Part shown: positions 43,292 to 52,295 of the stretch, piece by piece
Numbering within the stretch: the stretch's first letter is position 1
Layout: each line of letters opens with the position of its first letter
Assembly (NCBI GenBank): GCA_937922435.1
Contig: CAKZVT010000058.1
Coordinates: forward strand, 1 to 64,000
Direction of reading: 5' to 3'
From: an uncultured Prevotella sp.
GTDB taxonomy: Bacteria > Bacteroidota > Bacteroidia > Bacteroidales > Bacteroidaceae
DNA length: 64,000 bases
Notes under the pieces: model-generated
Database searches by the model: none
What the model saw: the letters and a program-made list of their open reading frames with translations, nothing else
Told to the model about the DNA's origin: nothing
Position numbers and translations under genes: made by a program

Positions 43292-44176
43292 ATGGCATAT
43301 AACATATTCAAGGGGTTAGGCATAGCCCTGGTTACACCGTTCACATCAGATGGTTCAGTAGACTATCAGGCGTTGAAAAGACTTATCGAATACCAGCTTT
43401 CAGGCGGTGCCGACTTCTTTTGCATACTTGCCACTACGGGTGAAACGCCTACGTTGACCAAGGATGAGAAGCGGAACATAAAGCAGCTTGTGGTCGATAT
43501 GGTTGGCGACAAAGTGCCCATACTGATGGGGTGTGGCGGCAACAATACGGCTGAAGTGGTGAACGAGTTGCAGACCGGCGACTTTTCGGGCATTGACGGC
43601 GTGCTTAGCGTATGTCCTTATTACAACAAGCCTTCGCAGGAAGGCCTGTACCAGCACTTCAAGGCCATTGCGGCGGCGACCAACTTGCCGGTAGTGCTCT
43701 ACAATGTTCCGGGGCGCACTGGGGTCAACTTGAAGGCTGAAACTACCGTCCGCCTTGCTCATGACTGCCCCAACATCGTGGCTATAAAGGAGGCCGCAGG
43801 AAGCCTTGAGCAGGTTGACGAAATAATAAAGAACAAGCCCGACACGTTCGACGTAATCAGTGGCGACGACGCACTTACCTTCCCGATGGTAGCGTGTGGT
43901 GCGGCCGGAGTCATCTCTGTCATCGGCAATGCGCTGCCCAAAGAGTTCTCGCGCATGCTCCGCCTTGAGATGAACGGGGAGATAGAGAGTGCGCGCAAGA
44001 TACATCACAAGTTTACCGACTTGTTCAACCTGCTTTTCGTCGACGGTAATCCCGCAGGTGTGAAGGCGATGCTTCATGAAATGGGGATGATTGAGAATGT
44101 GCTTCGTCTTCCACTTGTGCCCACGCGCCTTACAACAATGCAGCGCATAAGCGAATGCTTGAAGTTCAGGCTTTGA
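43292..44176 (+). CDS. dapA: 4-hydroxy-tetrahydrodipicolinate synthase
   Basis: Joins pyruvate and aspartate semialdehyde in the lysine/diaminopimelate pathway. 294 aa, normal for the family. The Schiff-base lysine is Lys166 in NIVAIKEAAG, the catalytic Tyr is in LYNVPGRTG (about 137), and the substrate-binding ATTGETPTL block is at about 47-55. It has its own promoter and a strong terminator, so it is a single-gene unit. Confidence 0.97.
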   Translation: MAYNIFKGLGIALVTPFTSDGSVDYQALKRLIEYQLSGGADFFCILATTGETPTLTKDEKRNIKQLVVDMVGDKVPILMGCGGNNTAEVVNELQTGDFSGIDGVLSVCPYYNKPSQEGLYQHFKAIAAATNLPVVLYNVPGRTGVNLKAETTVRLAHDCPNIVAIKEAAGSLEQVDEIIKNKPDTFDVISGDDALTFPMVACGAAGVISVIGNALPKEFSRMLRLEMNGEIESARKIHHKFTDLFNLLFVDGNPAGVKAMLHEMGMIENVLRLPLVPTRLTTMQRISECLKFRL

Positions 44177-44195
44177 GCGTTCCTTCTATATAAGA

Positions 44196-44240
44196 CAACA
44201 AAAGGCGGCATTCCCATAAGGGGAATGCCGCCTTTTGTTG
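44196..44240 (+). terminator. terminator of dapA, related to the 22-bp unit family
   Basis: A 20-bp perfect stem (44196-44215 with 44221-44240; CAACAAAAGGCGGCATTCCC) with a 5-nt loop ATAAG. The arms begin AAAAGGCGGC and end GCCGCCTTTT, and two 22-bp frames fit the unit register, so this may be a two-unit relative of the arrays. Confidence 0.85.
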
Positions 44241-44271
44241 TGCCGGATGTGCCGTATCAGGCAATAAAAAC

Positions 44272-44300
44272 AAAACCGCAGGACTTAGTCCTGCGGTTTT
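44272..44300 (-). terminator. hairpin downstream of the small lipoprotein gene
   Basis: A near-perfect palindrome with 14-bp arms (AAAACCGCAGGACT) around a single base. On the minus strand the stem ends in TTTT, and it lies 25 bp after the lipoprotein stop. It could act in both directions. Confidence 0.75.
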
Positions 44301-44325
44301 ACTCGCTTTTAATTGTTGTAGCTAA

Positions 44326-44508
44326 TTATTCAGCAACAGTTGTGTCAACAGCAGCAGTGTCAGCAACAACGCTGTCAGCAGCCATTGTGTCAACAGCTAC
44401 AGTGTCAGTTGCTGTAGAGTCAGCAGCCTCAGTGTTGGCTGTTTTGTTACCACAAGATGCGAAAGAGATAGCTGCAATAGCTACGAACATTAAAACTAAC
44501 TTTTTCAT
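44326..44508 (-). CDS. small Ala/Thr/Asp-rich lipoprotein
   Basis: A 60-aa protein. The signal peptide (MKKLVLMFVAIAAISFASC) ends in a lipobox, so the mature form would be attached through Cys19 to a membrane. The mature part is a low-complexity run of Ala, Thr, Val and Asp in repeats such as DTVAVDT and ADSVVADT, with no fold predicted. Such small acidic lipoproteins are common in Bacteroidales, and their role is unknown. A -7 box lies at 44560-44567 and a terminator follows, which supports a real gene. Confidence 0.85.
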   Translation of the reverse strand: MKKLVLMFVAIAAISFASCGNKTANTEAADSTATDTVAVDTMAADSVVADTAAVDTTVAE

Positions 44509-44883
44509 TTTCTTTGCTTTTTAAATCTGTAAAACAATCAGTTGTTTATTAAAACGCTGCAAAGGTAAGTATTTTTTCAATACGTTGTTCTCATTTTATG
44601 CTTTTTTTTCGACGTGTTTTTGTAACTTTTTTATAAGTTGCTGTATATCAATGAAATACAGACTGCTAACGACTGTTAAATTTCGTGCAGGTATTAAGAA
44701 ATGTTGTTTGGCACCCCTGTTCTCGAGTTTTTTTCGTACCTTTGTGCCATGCTGCCGCGCCGTAATGCCAGGAAGTTTTTTGCTTGTTGGTGGTGGTGTT
44801 GGACGGGCATATATATAAATAAGGTGTAGGAAAGTTCAACGGCCTGTTTAGTATAACGGCAGGTTGTAAATCAAGGAATAATA
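44509..44883. other. intergenic region between the lipoprotein gene and mtaB
   Basis: Contains a minus-strand -7 box TACCTTTG (44560-44567) for the lipoprotein and a plus-strand TACCTTTG (44737-44744) about 140 bp before mtaB, neither with a clear TTTG partner. No other feature is seen. Confidence 0.5.
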
Positions 44884-46215
44884 ATGATTGATACATCGGC
44901 CTTTCAGGGTAAGACCGCCGCTTATTTCACGCTTGGATGCAAGCTGAATTTCTCGGAGACATCCACATTCGGGCGGTTGTTGCAGGATATGGGTGTAAGC
45001 ACCGTGAGCAAGGATGCCGACATCTGTATAATAAATACGTGTTCGGTGACGGAGGTGGCCGACCATAAATGCCGCCAGGCCATACACCGCATGGTGCGCG
45101 AGAACCCGGGGGCGTTTGTCGTGGTTACGGGATGTTACGCCCAGTTAAAGCCTGAAACGGTGGCGGATATTGACGGGGTTGACCTCGTGCTTGGGGCGAA
45201 CGAGAAGGCTGACTTGATACAATTCTTGTCTGAAGCATGGTCGGGCGCGAGACAGGACACTTCGCTTCACCGCCACCATACGGTCAAGACGAAAGACATC
45301 AGGACGTTCGCGCCGAGCTGTTCGCGAGGCAACCGTACAAGGTATTTCCTCAAAGTACAGGACGGATGCAACTATTTCTGTACTTATTGCACCATACCTT
45401 ACGCCCGTGGATTCAGCCGCAACCCGAGCATAGAGTCGCTTGTGGAGCAGGCGCGCCGGGCCGCAGAGGAGGGAGGAAAGGAGATTGTGCTTACTGGTGT
45501 GAACATAGGCGACTTTGGAGAGACCACCGGCGAGCGTTTCATCGACCTTGTAAAGGCACTTGACGGGGTAGAAGGCATAAGCCGTTACCGCATAAGCAGC
45601 ATCGAGCCTGACTTGCTTGATGACGGGCTTATAGAGTATTGCGCGCATAGCAGGGCGTTCATGCCTCACTTCCACATCCCGTTGCAAAGCGGTTCCGACG
45701 AAGTGTTGCGCCTCATGCACAGGCGTTATGACACCAAGTTGTTCGCCCATAAGATAGAGCTTATAAAGAAGGTGATGCCCGACGCGTTCATCGGTGTTGA
45801 CGTGATGGTGGGCACAAGGGGCGAAAGGCCGAAGCTGTTTGAGGAGACTTACGCCTTCTTGAAGGCTTTGGACGTAACCCAGCTGCATGTGTTCCCTTAT
45901 TCGGAGCGTCCCGGCACGGCGGCGTTGAAAATCCCGTATGTGGTTTCCGACAAGGACAAGAAGCTTCGTTCAAAGTGCCTCCTGGACTTGTCAGACGAGA
46001 AAACCGAGGCTTTTTACGCACGCCATATAGGCTCGGAGGCGGAAGTGTTGTTAGAGAAGGCTACGCGAGGACGCTCGATGCACGGTTTTACGCGTAACTA
46101 TATCCGCGTGGAACTGCCGCCTTCTCCCGATAATGAAAGCCTTGACAACCAGATAGTTAAAGTCAGACTGGGCGGCTTCAATCATGACAAGACCGCGTTA
46201 AAAGCTATACTTTGA
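44884..46215 (+). CDS. mtaB: tRNA t6A37 methylthiotransferase MtaB
   Basis: Radical SAM enzyme that adds a methylthio group to t6A at tRNA position 37. 443 aa. The N-terminal MTTase domain carries the cluster cysteines Cys19 (TLGCKLN), Cys53 (NTCSVTE) and Cys84 (TGCYAQ). The radical SAM motif CNYFCTYC is at 162-169, followed by YARGFSRN. A C-terminal TRAM-like domain ends the protein. It is translationally close to the following GT2 gene, with one base between stop and start. Confidence 0.95.
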   Translation: MIDTSAFQGKTAAYFTLGCKLNFSETSTFGRLLQDMGVSTVSKDADICIINTCSVTEVADHKCRQAIHRMVRENPGAFVVVTGCYAQLKPETVADIDGVDLVLGANEKADLIQFLSEAWSGARQDTSLHRHHTVKTKDIRTFAPSCSRGNRTRYFLKVQDGCNYFCTYCTIPYARGFSRNPSIESLVEQARRAAEEGGKEIVLTGVNIGDFGETTGERFIDLVKALDGVEGISRYRISSIEPDLLDDGLIEYCAHSRAFMPHFHIPLQSGSDEVLRLMHRRYDTKLFAHKIELIKKVMPDAFIGVDVMVGTRGERPKLFEETYAFLKALDVTQLHVFPYSERPGTAALKIPYVVSDKDKKLRSKCLLDLSDEKTEAFYARHIGSEAEVLLEKATRGRSMHGFTRNYIRVELPPSPDNESLDNQIVKVRLGGFNHDKTALKAIL

Positions 46216-46216
46216 T

Positions 46217-47233
46217 ATGGACAAGGCCGCTATTGTAATCCTGAACTGGAACGGGGTGGAGATGCTTACGCGCTTTCTGCCCAACGTGCTTGATTACTCG
46301 CGAGACGAGGCCGTGGTATATGTGGCCGATAATGCCTCTACTGATAACTCGCTCGAAGTGCTGAAGATGCACTTCCCCGAGGTGCGCGTCATCGTGCTGG
46401 AGAAGAACTGGGGGTTCGCCGAAGGCTATAACCGTGCGCTCGGACAGATTGACGCGGAGTATTACGTGCTGCTCAATTCCGACGTGGAAGTGTCCCATCA
46501 TTGGCTTACTCCGCTTATAGAGTTCATGGATAACCATGCCGACGTTGCGGCGTGCCAGCCCAAGCTCCTGTCCCTGAAAAACCGTGATGCGTTTGAATAC
46601 GCCGGGGCTTGCGGAGGCTTCATCGACCGTTACGGCTATCCGTTTTGCCGCGGAAGGATCTTCGACACCGTAGAGAGTGATGACGGCCAGTATGATTATG
46701 CGGCCGAAGTGTTGTGGGCTACGGGGGCGTGCATGGTTGTCCGTGCAAGCGACTTCAAGGAGGCGGGCGGCTTTGACGCGCGTTTCTTCGCCCATAGCGA
46801 GGAAATAGACCTTTGCTGGCGTATGCGCCTTATGGGCAAGAAGATATATTGCATTCCCGATAGTTTCGTTTATCATATCGGCGGAGGCACTTTGCCGAAG
46901 AACAACCCGATGAAGACTTACCTGAACTTCCGCAACAACCTTACGATGCTTTACAAGAACTTGCCCGACGGGGAGCTGCGCTACGTCATGCGTGTCCGCT
47001 TGTTTCTTGATTACGTAGCGGCGTTCCAGGCATTGCTTTCGGGGCGTGTGGGCGACTTCAAGGCCATACTTAACGGGCGCAAGGCGTTCAAGAAGTGGCT
47101 GCCCGAATACAGGGAAGTAAGGCGCGAGGTGCAGAGTAGGAGAGTGGTGCGCGACGTTACGGGCATCTACCGGCATTCCATCCTTTGGCAATATTATGCT
47201 AAAGGGCACAAGAAGTATGCGGAAATATTATGA
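46217..47233 (+). CDS. glycosyltransferase family 2 protein
   Basis: A 338-aa GT-A-fold glycosyltransferase of the rhamnosyltransferase-like GT2 group. The N-terminus IVILNWNG (6-13) begins the nucleotide-sugar domain. VADNASTDNS, WGFAEGYNRA and LLNSDVEV (Asp of the DxD-like site) follow in order. ATGACMVVRASDFKEAGGFDARFFAHSEEIDLCWRMR (in parts, about 175-212) is the acceptor and catalytic region. It starts one base after mtaB. The acceptor is unknown; an O-antigen, capsule or lipid-linked glycan is likely. Confidence 0.9.
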   Translation: MDKAAIVILNWNGVEMLTRFLPNVLDYSRDEAVVYVADNASTDNSLEVLKMHFPEVRVIVLEKNWGFAEGYNRALGQIDAEYYVLLNSDVEVSHHWLTPLIEFMDNHADVAACQPKLLSLKNRDAFEYAGACGGFIDRYGYPFCRGRIFDTVESDDGQYDYAAEVLWATGACMVVRASDFKEAGGFDARFFAHSEEIDLCWRMRLMGKKIYCIPDSFVYHIGGGTLPKNNPMKTYLNFRNNLTMLYKNLPDGELRYVMRVRLFLDYVAAFQALLSGRVGDFKAILNGRKAFKKWLPEYREVRREVQSRRVVRDVTGIYRHSILWQYYAKGHKKYAEIL

Positions 47234-47234
47234 A

Positions 47235-47336
47235 AGGTAAAAAAGTAAAAAGGTAAAAAGGTAAAAAGGTAAAAAGGTAAAACGCCTACGGACAAACATC
47301 GTTTTACCTTTTTACTTTTTTACCTTTTACCTTTAC
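47235..47336. repeat. inverted tract of AGGTAAAA words
   Basis: The left part (47235-47282) has about seven copies of GGTAAAAA or AGTAAAAA; the right part (47301-47336) has the complements. The 24 bases nearest the loop pair with one mismatch. The right arm overlaps the comF stop codon. The two genes converge here, so it may act as a two-way terminator. Confidence 0.85.
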
Positions 47337-48016
47337 TTCGTAAATCCCAACGACATTACGCTGAACCTCGTTCCGCCAGCCTTCATCAGCTCGGAGGCGC
47401 ACGATATTACGGTTGCGCCGGTGGTTACAACGTCGTCTATTATCAGTATGTGTTTGCCTTTCACGGCGTTGCCGTCGGTCAGGAGGAACACGTCTTCCAC
47501 GTTCTCGTTTCTCTGCCAGCGGTTCATTTTCGTCTGGCTGGCTTCAAACGATTTCCTTTTCAGTGCTTTGCTTGTTATCGGTATGCGTGTTACCGCGCTG
47601 ACACCGCGCGCTATTTCAAGGCTTTGATTATAGCCGCGCTCGCGTTGCCTCTTCTTGGCGAGCGGAACGGGAACTATTGCGTCGATGCCGTCGAAAAATC
47701 CGTACGTTGCAAATTCCTTTGCCGCCATGCGCCCCATCAGTTCTCCCGTTTCAGGGTGGCTGCGGTATTTCATTGAATAAATGACATCTCCTGGGGCGGA
47801 GTGTGCGCGGTAATAGAACAACGCCGCCGCCCTTTCCACCGGTATGCGTCCCCAGAAGAGTCTTGCCAGCTCGTTATCGTGTGGCGATGTTGGGTGGCCG
47901 GTGCGTGGCAGCTCGATGTTGCATGCCGTGCACACCACGTCTTCGCCAATGGCAAGGCGGCATCCGCACATTACGCACCGCCTTGGCGCAATAAGGTTGA
48001 TTAGGCGCGTTAACAT
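47333..48016 (-). CDS. comF: ComF-family phosphoribosyltransferase
   Basis: A 227-aa cytoplasmic protein of the ComF/GntX family, linked in other bacteria to DNA uptake. Four cysteines form an N-terminal zinc site (Cys14, Cys17, Cys29, Cys32). The phosphoribosyltransferase domain has the PRPP loop LIIDDVVTTGAT (about 190-201) and the typical block PVPLAKKRQRERGYNQS. The biochemical role remains unclear for the family. The stop codon lies inside the AGGTAAAA inverted tract. Confidence 0.9.
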   Translation of the reverse strand: MLTRLINLIAPRRCVMCGCRLAIGEDVVCTACNIELPRTGHPTSPHDNELARLFWGRIPVERAAALFYYRAHSAPGDVIYSMKYRSHPETGELMGRMAAKEFATYGFFDGIDAIVPVPLAKKRQRERGYNQSLEIARGVSAVTRIPITSKALKRKSFEASQTKMNRWQRNENVEDVFLLTDGNAVKGKHILIIDDVVTTGATVISCASELMKAGGTRFSVMSLGFTK

Positions 48017-48026
48017 GGTGGTTAAA

Positions 48027-48145
48027 TTAAGAATTAAGAGTTAAGAATCGAAGGTCAGCGTTTAGCTAATTAAGAAAACTACCAACGAAAGCATATTTTC
48101 TTCACTCTTCACTCTTCACTCTTAACTCTTAATTCTTCACTCTTT
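48027..48145. repeat. partial TTAAGAATT/CTTCACT word tract
   Basis: The left part (48027-48048) has TTAAGAATTAAGAGTTAAG and the right part (48100-48143) has CTTCACT repeats followed by TTAACTCTTAATTCTT. The arms pair over 16 bases. It lies between proS and comF, both on the minus strand. Confidence 0.65.
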
Positions 48146-49625
48146 AGTAGCTTCTCGCTATGATTACGCGCTGCTTGGCCGGTTTGCCCGATACCATGTC
48201 AACGCCCTCGGTCTGCTCCACGCCGAAGGGTACGCAGCGTATTGTGGCCTGCGTCTCCTCCTTGATGCGCGCCTCCGTCTCGGGAGTGCCGTCCCAGTGG
48301 CAGAGGAAGAAGCCGCCGTCCTTGATGCGCTCCTTGAACTCGTCATAGTTGTCGCATTCGTAGATGCGTGCGTCGCGGTAAGCCTTGGCCTTGGCGAACA
48401 TGTTGGCCTGTATGTCCTTCAACAGCTGCTCCACGCGCTCCACTATGCCCTCCATGGGCACGGTGTCCTTCTCCAATGTGTCGCGGCGCATTATCTCGAG
48501 CGTGCCGTTTTCAAGGTCGCGTCCGCCCATCACCAAGCGCACGGGCACGCCCTTCAGCTCGTAGTCGGCGAACTTGAAGCCCGGGCGCTTGTTGTCCGCG
48601 TCGTCATACTTCACCGATATGCCGGCCTCGCGCAGGGCGTTGATTACGGGCGTCAGCTTCTCGGTTATGGCCTGTAGCTGCTCCGCGCCCTTGGTTATGG
48701 GGATTATTACCACCTGTATTGGCGCGAGCATAGGCGGCAGTACCAGTCCGTTGTCATCTGAATGGGTCATTATGAGCGCGCCGATGAGCCTGGTTGACAC
48801 GCCCCACGACGTAGCCCATACATACTCGGGCTTGTTCTCCTTGTTGAGGTAGGTCACGTCGAACGCCTTTGCGAAGTTCTGTCCGAGGAAATGGCTCGTG
48901 CCGCTCTGCAAAGCCTTGCCGTCCTGCATCATGGCTTCGATGGTGTAAGTGTTTAGTGCGCCGGCGAAGCGTTCCGTCTCGCTCTTCACTCCCTGCACCA
49001 CGGGCACGGCCATCCACTTCTCGGCGAAGTCGGCGTACACGTGGAGCATCTTCTGCGCCTCGGCCTCGGCCTCCTCGCGCGTGGCGTGAGCCGTGTGGCC
49101 TTCCTGCCAAAGGAACTCCGACGTGCGCAGGAACGGCCTTGTGCGCATCTCCCAGCGCATCACGTTGCACCACTGGTTGCACATCAGCGGCAGGTCGCGG
49201 TAAGAGTGAATCCAGTTCTTATATGTGTTCCAGATGATGGTTTCAGACGTCGGGCGTATGATGAGTTCCTCCTCGAGGCGCGCCGCCGGGTCCACCTCTA
49301 CGCCGCTCTTGTCTTCCTTGGCGCGCAGGCGGTAGTGCGTCACCACGGCGCATTCCTTGGCGAAGCCCTCCACGTGCTCGGCCTCGCGCGAAAGGAACGA
49401 CTTAGGTATGAGCAACGGGAAGTATGCGTTCTGCGCACCCGTCTCCTTGAACATCTTGTCAAGCTGGTGCTGCATCTTCTCCCAAATAGCGTAGCCGTAA
49501 GGCTTGATTACCATGCAGCCGCGCACGGCCGACTGCTCGGCCAGGTCGGCCTTGGTCACCAAGTCGTTGTACCACTGGCTGTAGTTGTCAGCCCTTTTGG
49601 TCAAGTCTTTCAATTCTTTTGCCAT
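48144..49625 (-). CDS. proS: prolyl-tRNA synthetase, archaeal/eukaryal type
   Basis: Charges tRNA-Pro with proline. The 493-aa class II enzyme lacks the large editing insertion of the E. coli type and carries the extra C-terminal domain of the archaeal/eukaryal form. Motif 1 is in GYAIWEKMQ (about 44-52); motif 2 region is RPTSETIIWNTYKNWIHSYRDLPL (in parts) and MRWEMRTRPFLRTSEFLWQEGHTAH; motif 3 (GVSTRLIGALIM) follows. The C-terminus ends KQRVIIARSY. A -7 box TACTTTTG (49657-49664) lies 32 bp upstream. Confidence 0.96.
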   Translation of the reverse strand: MAKELKDLTKRADNYSQWYNDLVTKADLAEQSAVRGCMVIKPYGYAIWEKMQHQLDKMFKETGAQNAYFPLLIPKSFLSREAEHVEGFAKECAVVTHYRLRAKEDKSGVEVDPAARLEEELIIRPTSETIIWNTYKNWIHSYRDLPLMCNQWCNVMRWEMRTRPFLRTSEFLWQEGHTAHATREEAEAEAQKMLHVYADFAEKWMAVPVVQGVKSETERFAGALNTYTIEAMMQDGKALQSGTSHFLGQNFAKAFDVTYLNKENKPEYVWATSWGVSTRLIGALIMTHSDDNGLVLPPMLAPIQVVIIPITKGAEQLQAITEKLTPVINALREAGISVKYDDADNKRPGFKFADYELKGVPVRLVMGGRDLENGTLEIMRRDTLEKDTVPMEGIVERVEQLLKDIQANMFAKAKAYRDARIYECDNYDEFKERIKDGGFFLCHWDGTPETEARIKEETQATIRCVPFGVEQTEGVDMVSGKPAKQRVIIARSY

Positions 49626-49656
49626 GATAAATGCTTTGTTTTAACGAATTTGGATG

Positions 49657-49664
49657 CAAAAGTA
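49657..49664 (-). promoter_or_regulatory. -7 element upstream of proS
   Basis: TACTTTTG on the minus strand, 32 bp before the start codon; no TTTG at the -33 position, which lies in the TTAAG word tract. Confidence 0.45.
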
Positions 49665-49775
49665 CATAATTAAATTAAGAAATAAGAGTTAAGAATTAAG
49701 AAAATGTCACAGCGTGAGCCAAGAATTAAGAGTTTGAAGTCAATGTGCTTTCAAAACGCCTTGTTTCAGGCGGTT

Positions 49776-49863
49776 TTGCAAAAGGTGGCCTTTTGCGTTG
49801 CGTTTGATGGTATTTTGCACTGTAAAAAATGGTCTTTTGGCGTGTAAAAGACCGTCTTTTGCG
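49776..49863. repeat. four-unit 22-bp palindromic array (copy H)
   Basis: Units start at 49776, 49798, 49820 and 49842. Cores are AAAGGTGGCCTTT, a degenerate TTTGATGGTATTT, AAAAATGGTCTTT and AAAGACCGTCTTT. Confidence 0.9.
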
Positions 49864-49927
49864 CAAGGCTTCTTCGCTTGCCTGTTTTTATGCGTTCAAA
49901 CTTAAATGTGCTTTTCCATTTCAAATG

Positions 49928-49958
49928 TTTGTAGCGACGGGAAAAATGCGTAACTTTG
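49928..49958 (+). promoter_or_regulatory. promoter of the ABC-F gene
   Basis: TTTG (49928-49931), 19-bp spacer, TAACTTTG (49951-49958), a full consensus match. The leader of about 130 nt would contain a GC-rich palindrome and a run of AATTATGCATT words. Confidence 0.75.
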
Positions 49959-49975
49959 CAGGATGGGAAGGTGGG

Positions 49976-50007
49976 GAAGCCCCTCCCCGGCCCTCCCGAG
50001 GGAGGGA
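49976..50007. repeat. GC-rich palindromic repeat (copy 1)
   Basis: Contains GAAGCCCCTCCCC and CCCTCCCGAGGGAGGG, able to form a strong hairpin in the ABC-F leader. Three relatives lie at 52052-52082, 52123-52154 (inverted) and 52249-52279. Confidence 0.75.
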
Positions 50008-50023
50008 GAAAGGGCGAAAGCCA

Positions 50024-50085
50024 ATTATGAATTGTGCATTATGAATTATGCATTATGAATTGTGCATTATGAATTATGAATTGAA
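50024..50085. repeat. tandem AATTATGCATT / AATTGTGCATT words
   Basis: About five direct copies of an 11-15-base word immediately before the ABC-F start codon, with no complementary right arm. Confidence 0.7.
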
Positions 50086-50090
50086 AAGGG

Positions 50091-52085
<1,995 letters not shown>

Positions 52086-52122
52086 CCCGCAATTAAAAAT
52101 TAACCGATGCCCCACACCTGTT

Positions 52123-52154
52123 CTCCTCCCCTCGGGGAGGTTGGGAGGGGCTTC
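52123..52154. repeat. GC-rich palindromic repeat (copy 3, inverted)
   Basis: CTCCTCCCCTCGGGGAGG then GGAGGGGCTTC, an inverted relative of copies 1 and 2. It could pair with copy 2 to form a large hairpin after the ABC-F gene. Confidence 0.75.
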
Positions 52155-52248
52155 TCCTCATTACAAATGACAGATGACAAAACAACAAATAACCCATAAC
52201 CAATAACTAACCCACGTCCTCATCCTCATAGCGGGCAAGGACAATCCC

Positions 52249-52279
52249 GGCTCCCTCCCTTGGGGAGGGTTGGGGTGGG
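52249..52279. repeat. GC-rich palindromic repeat (copy 4)
   Basis: GGCTCCCTCCCTTGGGGAGGG then TTGGGGTGGG (read in parts), just before the M13 peptidase start. A degenerate member of the same set. Confidence 0.6.
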
Positions 52280-52295
52280 TATTAAATTAATCATT

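Larger units (their letters stand above)
49626..50090. other. divergent intergenic region between proS and the ABC-F gene
   Basis: From left to right it holds the proS -7 box (49657-49664), a single-sided TTAAGAATT tract (49676-49735), repeat array H (49776-49863), the ABC-F promoter (49928-49958), a GC-rich palindrome (49976-50007) and an AATTATGCATT tandem (50024-50085). I see no gene. Confidence 0.75.

Noticed and set aside
44225..44524. 99-codon frame on plus opposite the small lipoprotein
   Set aside because: It is antisense to the lipoprotein and crosses two terminators; its Ala/Ser/Val run is only the complement of the lipoprotein repeats.
44585..44818. 77-codon Phe/Cys-rich frame before mtaB
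   Set aside because: It spans a promoter region, has no domain, and its composition reflects A/T-rich intergenic DNA.
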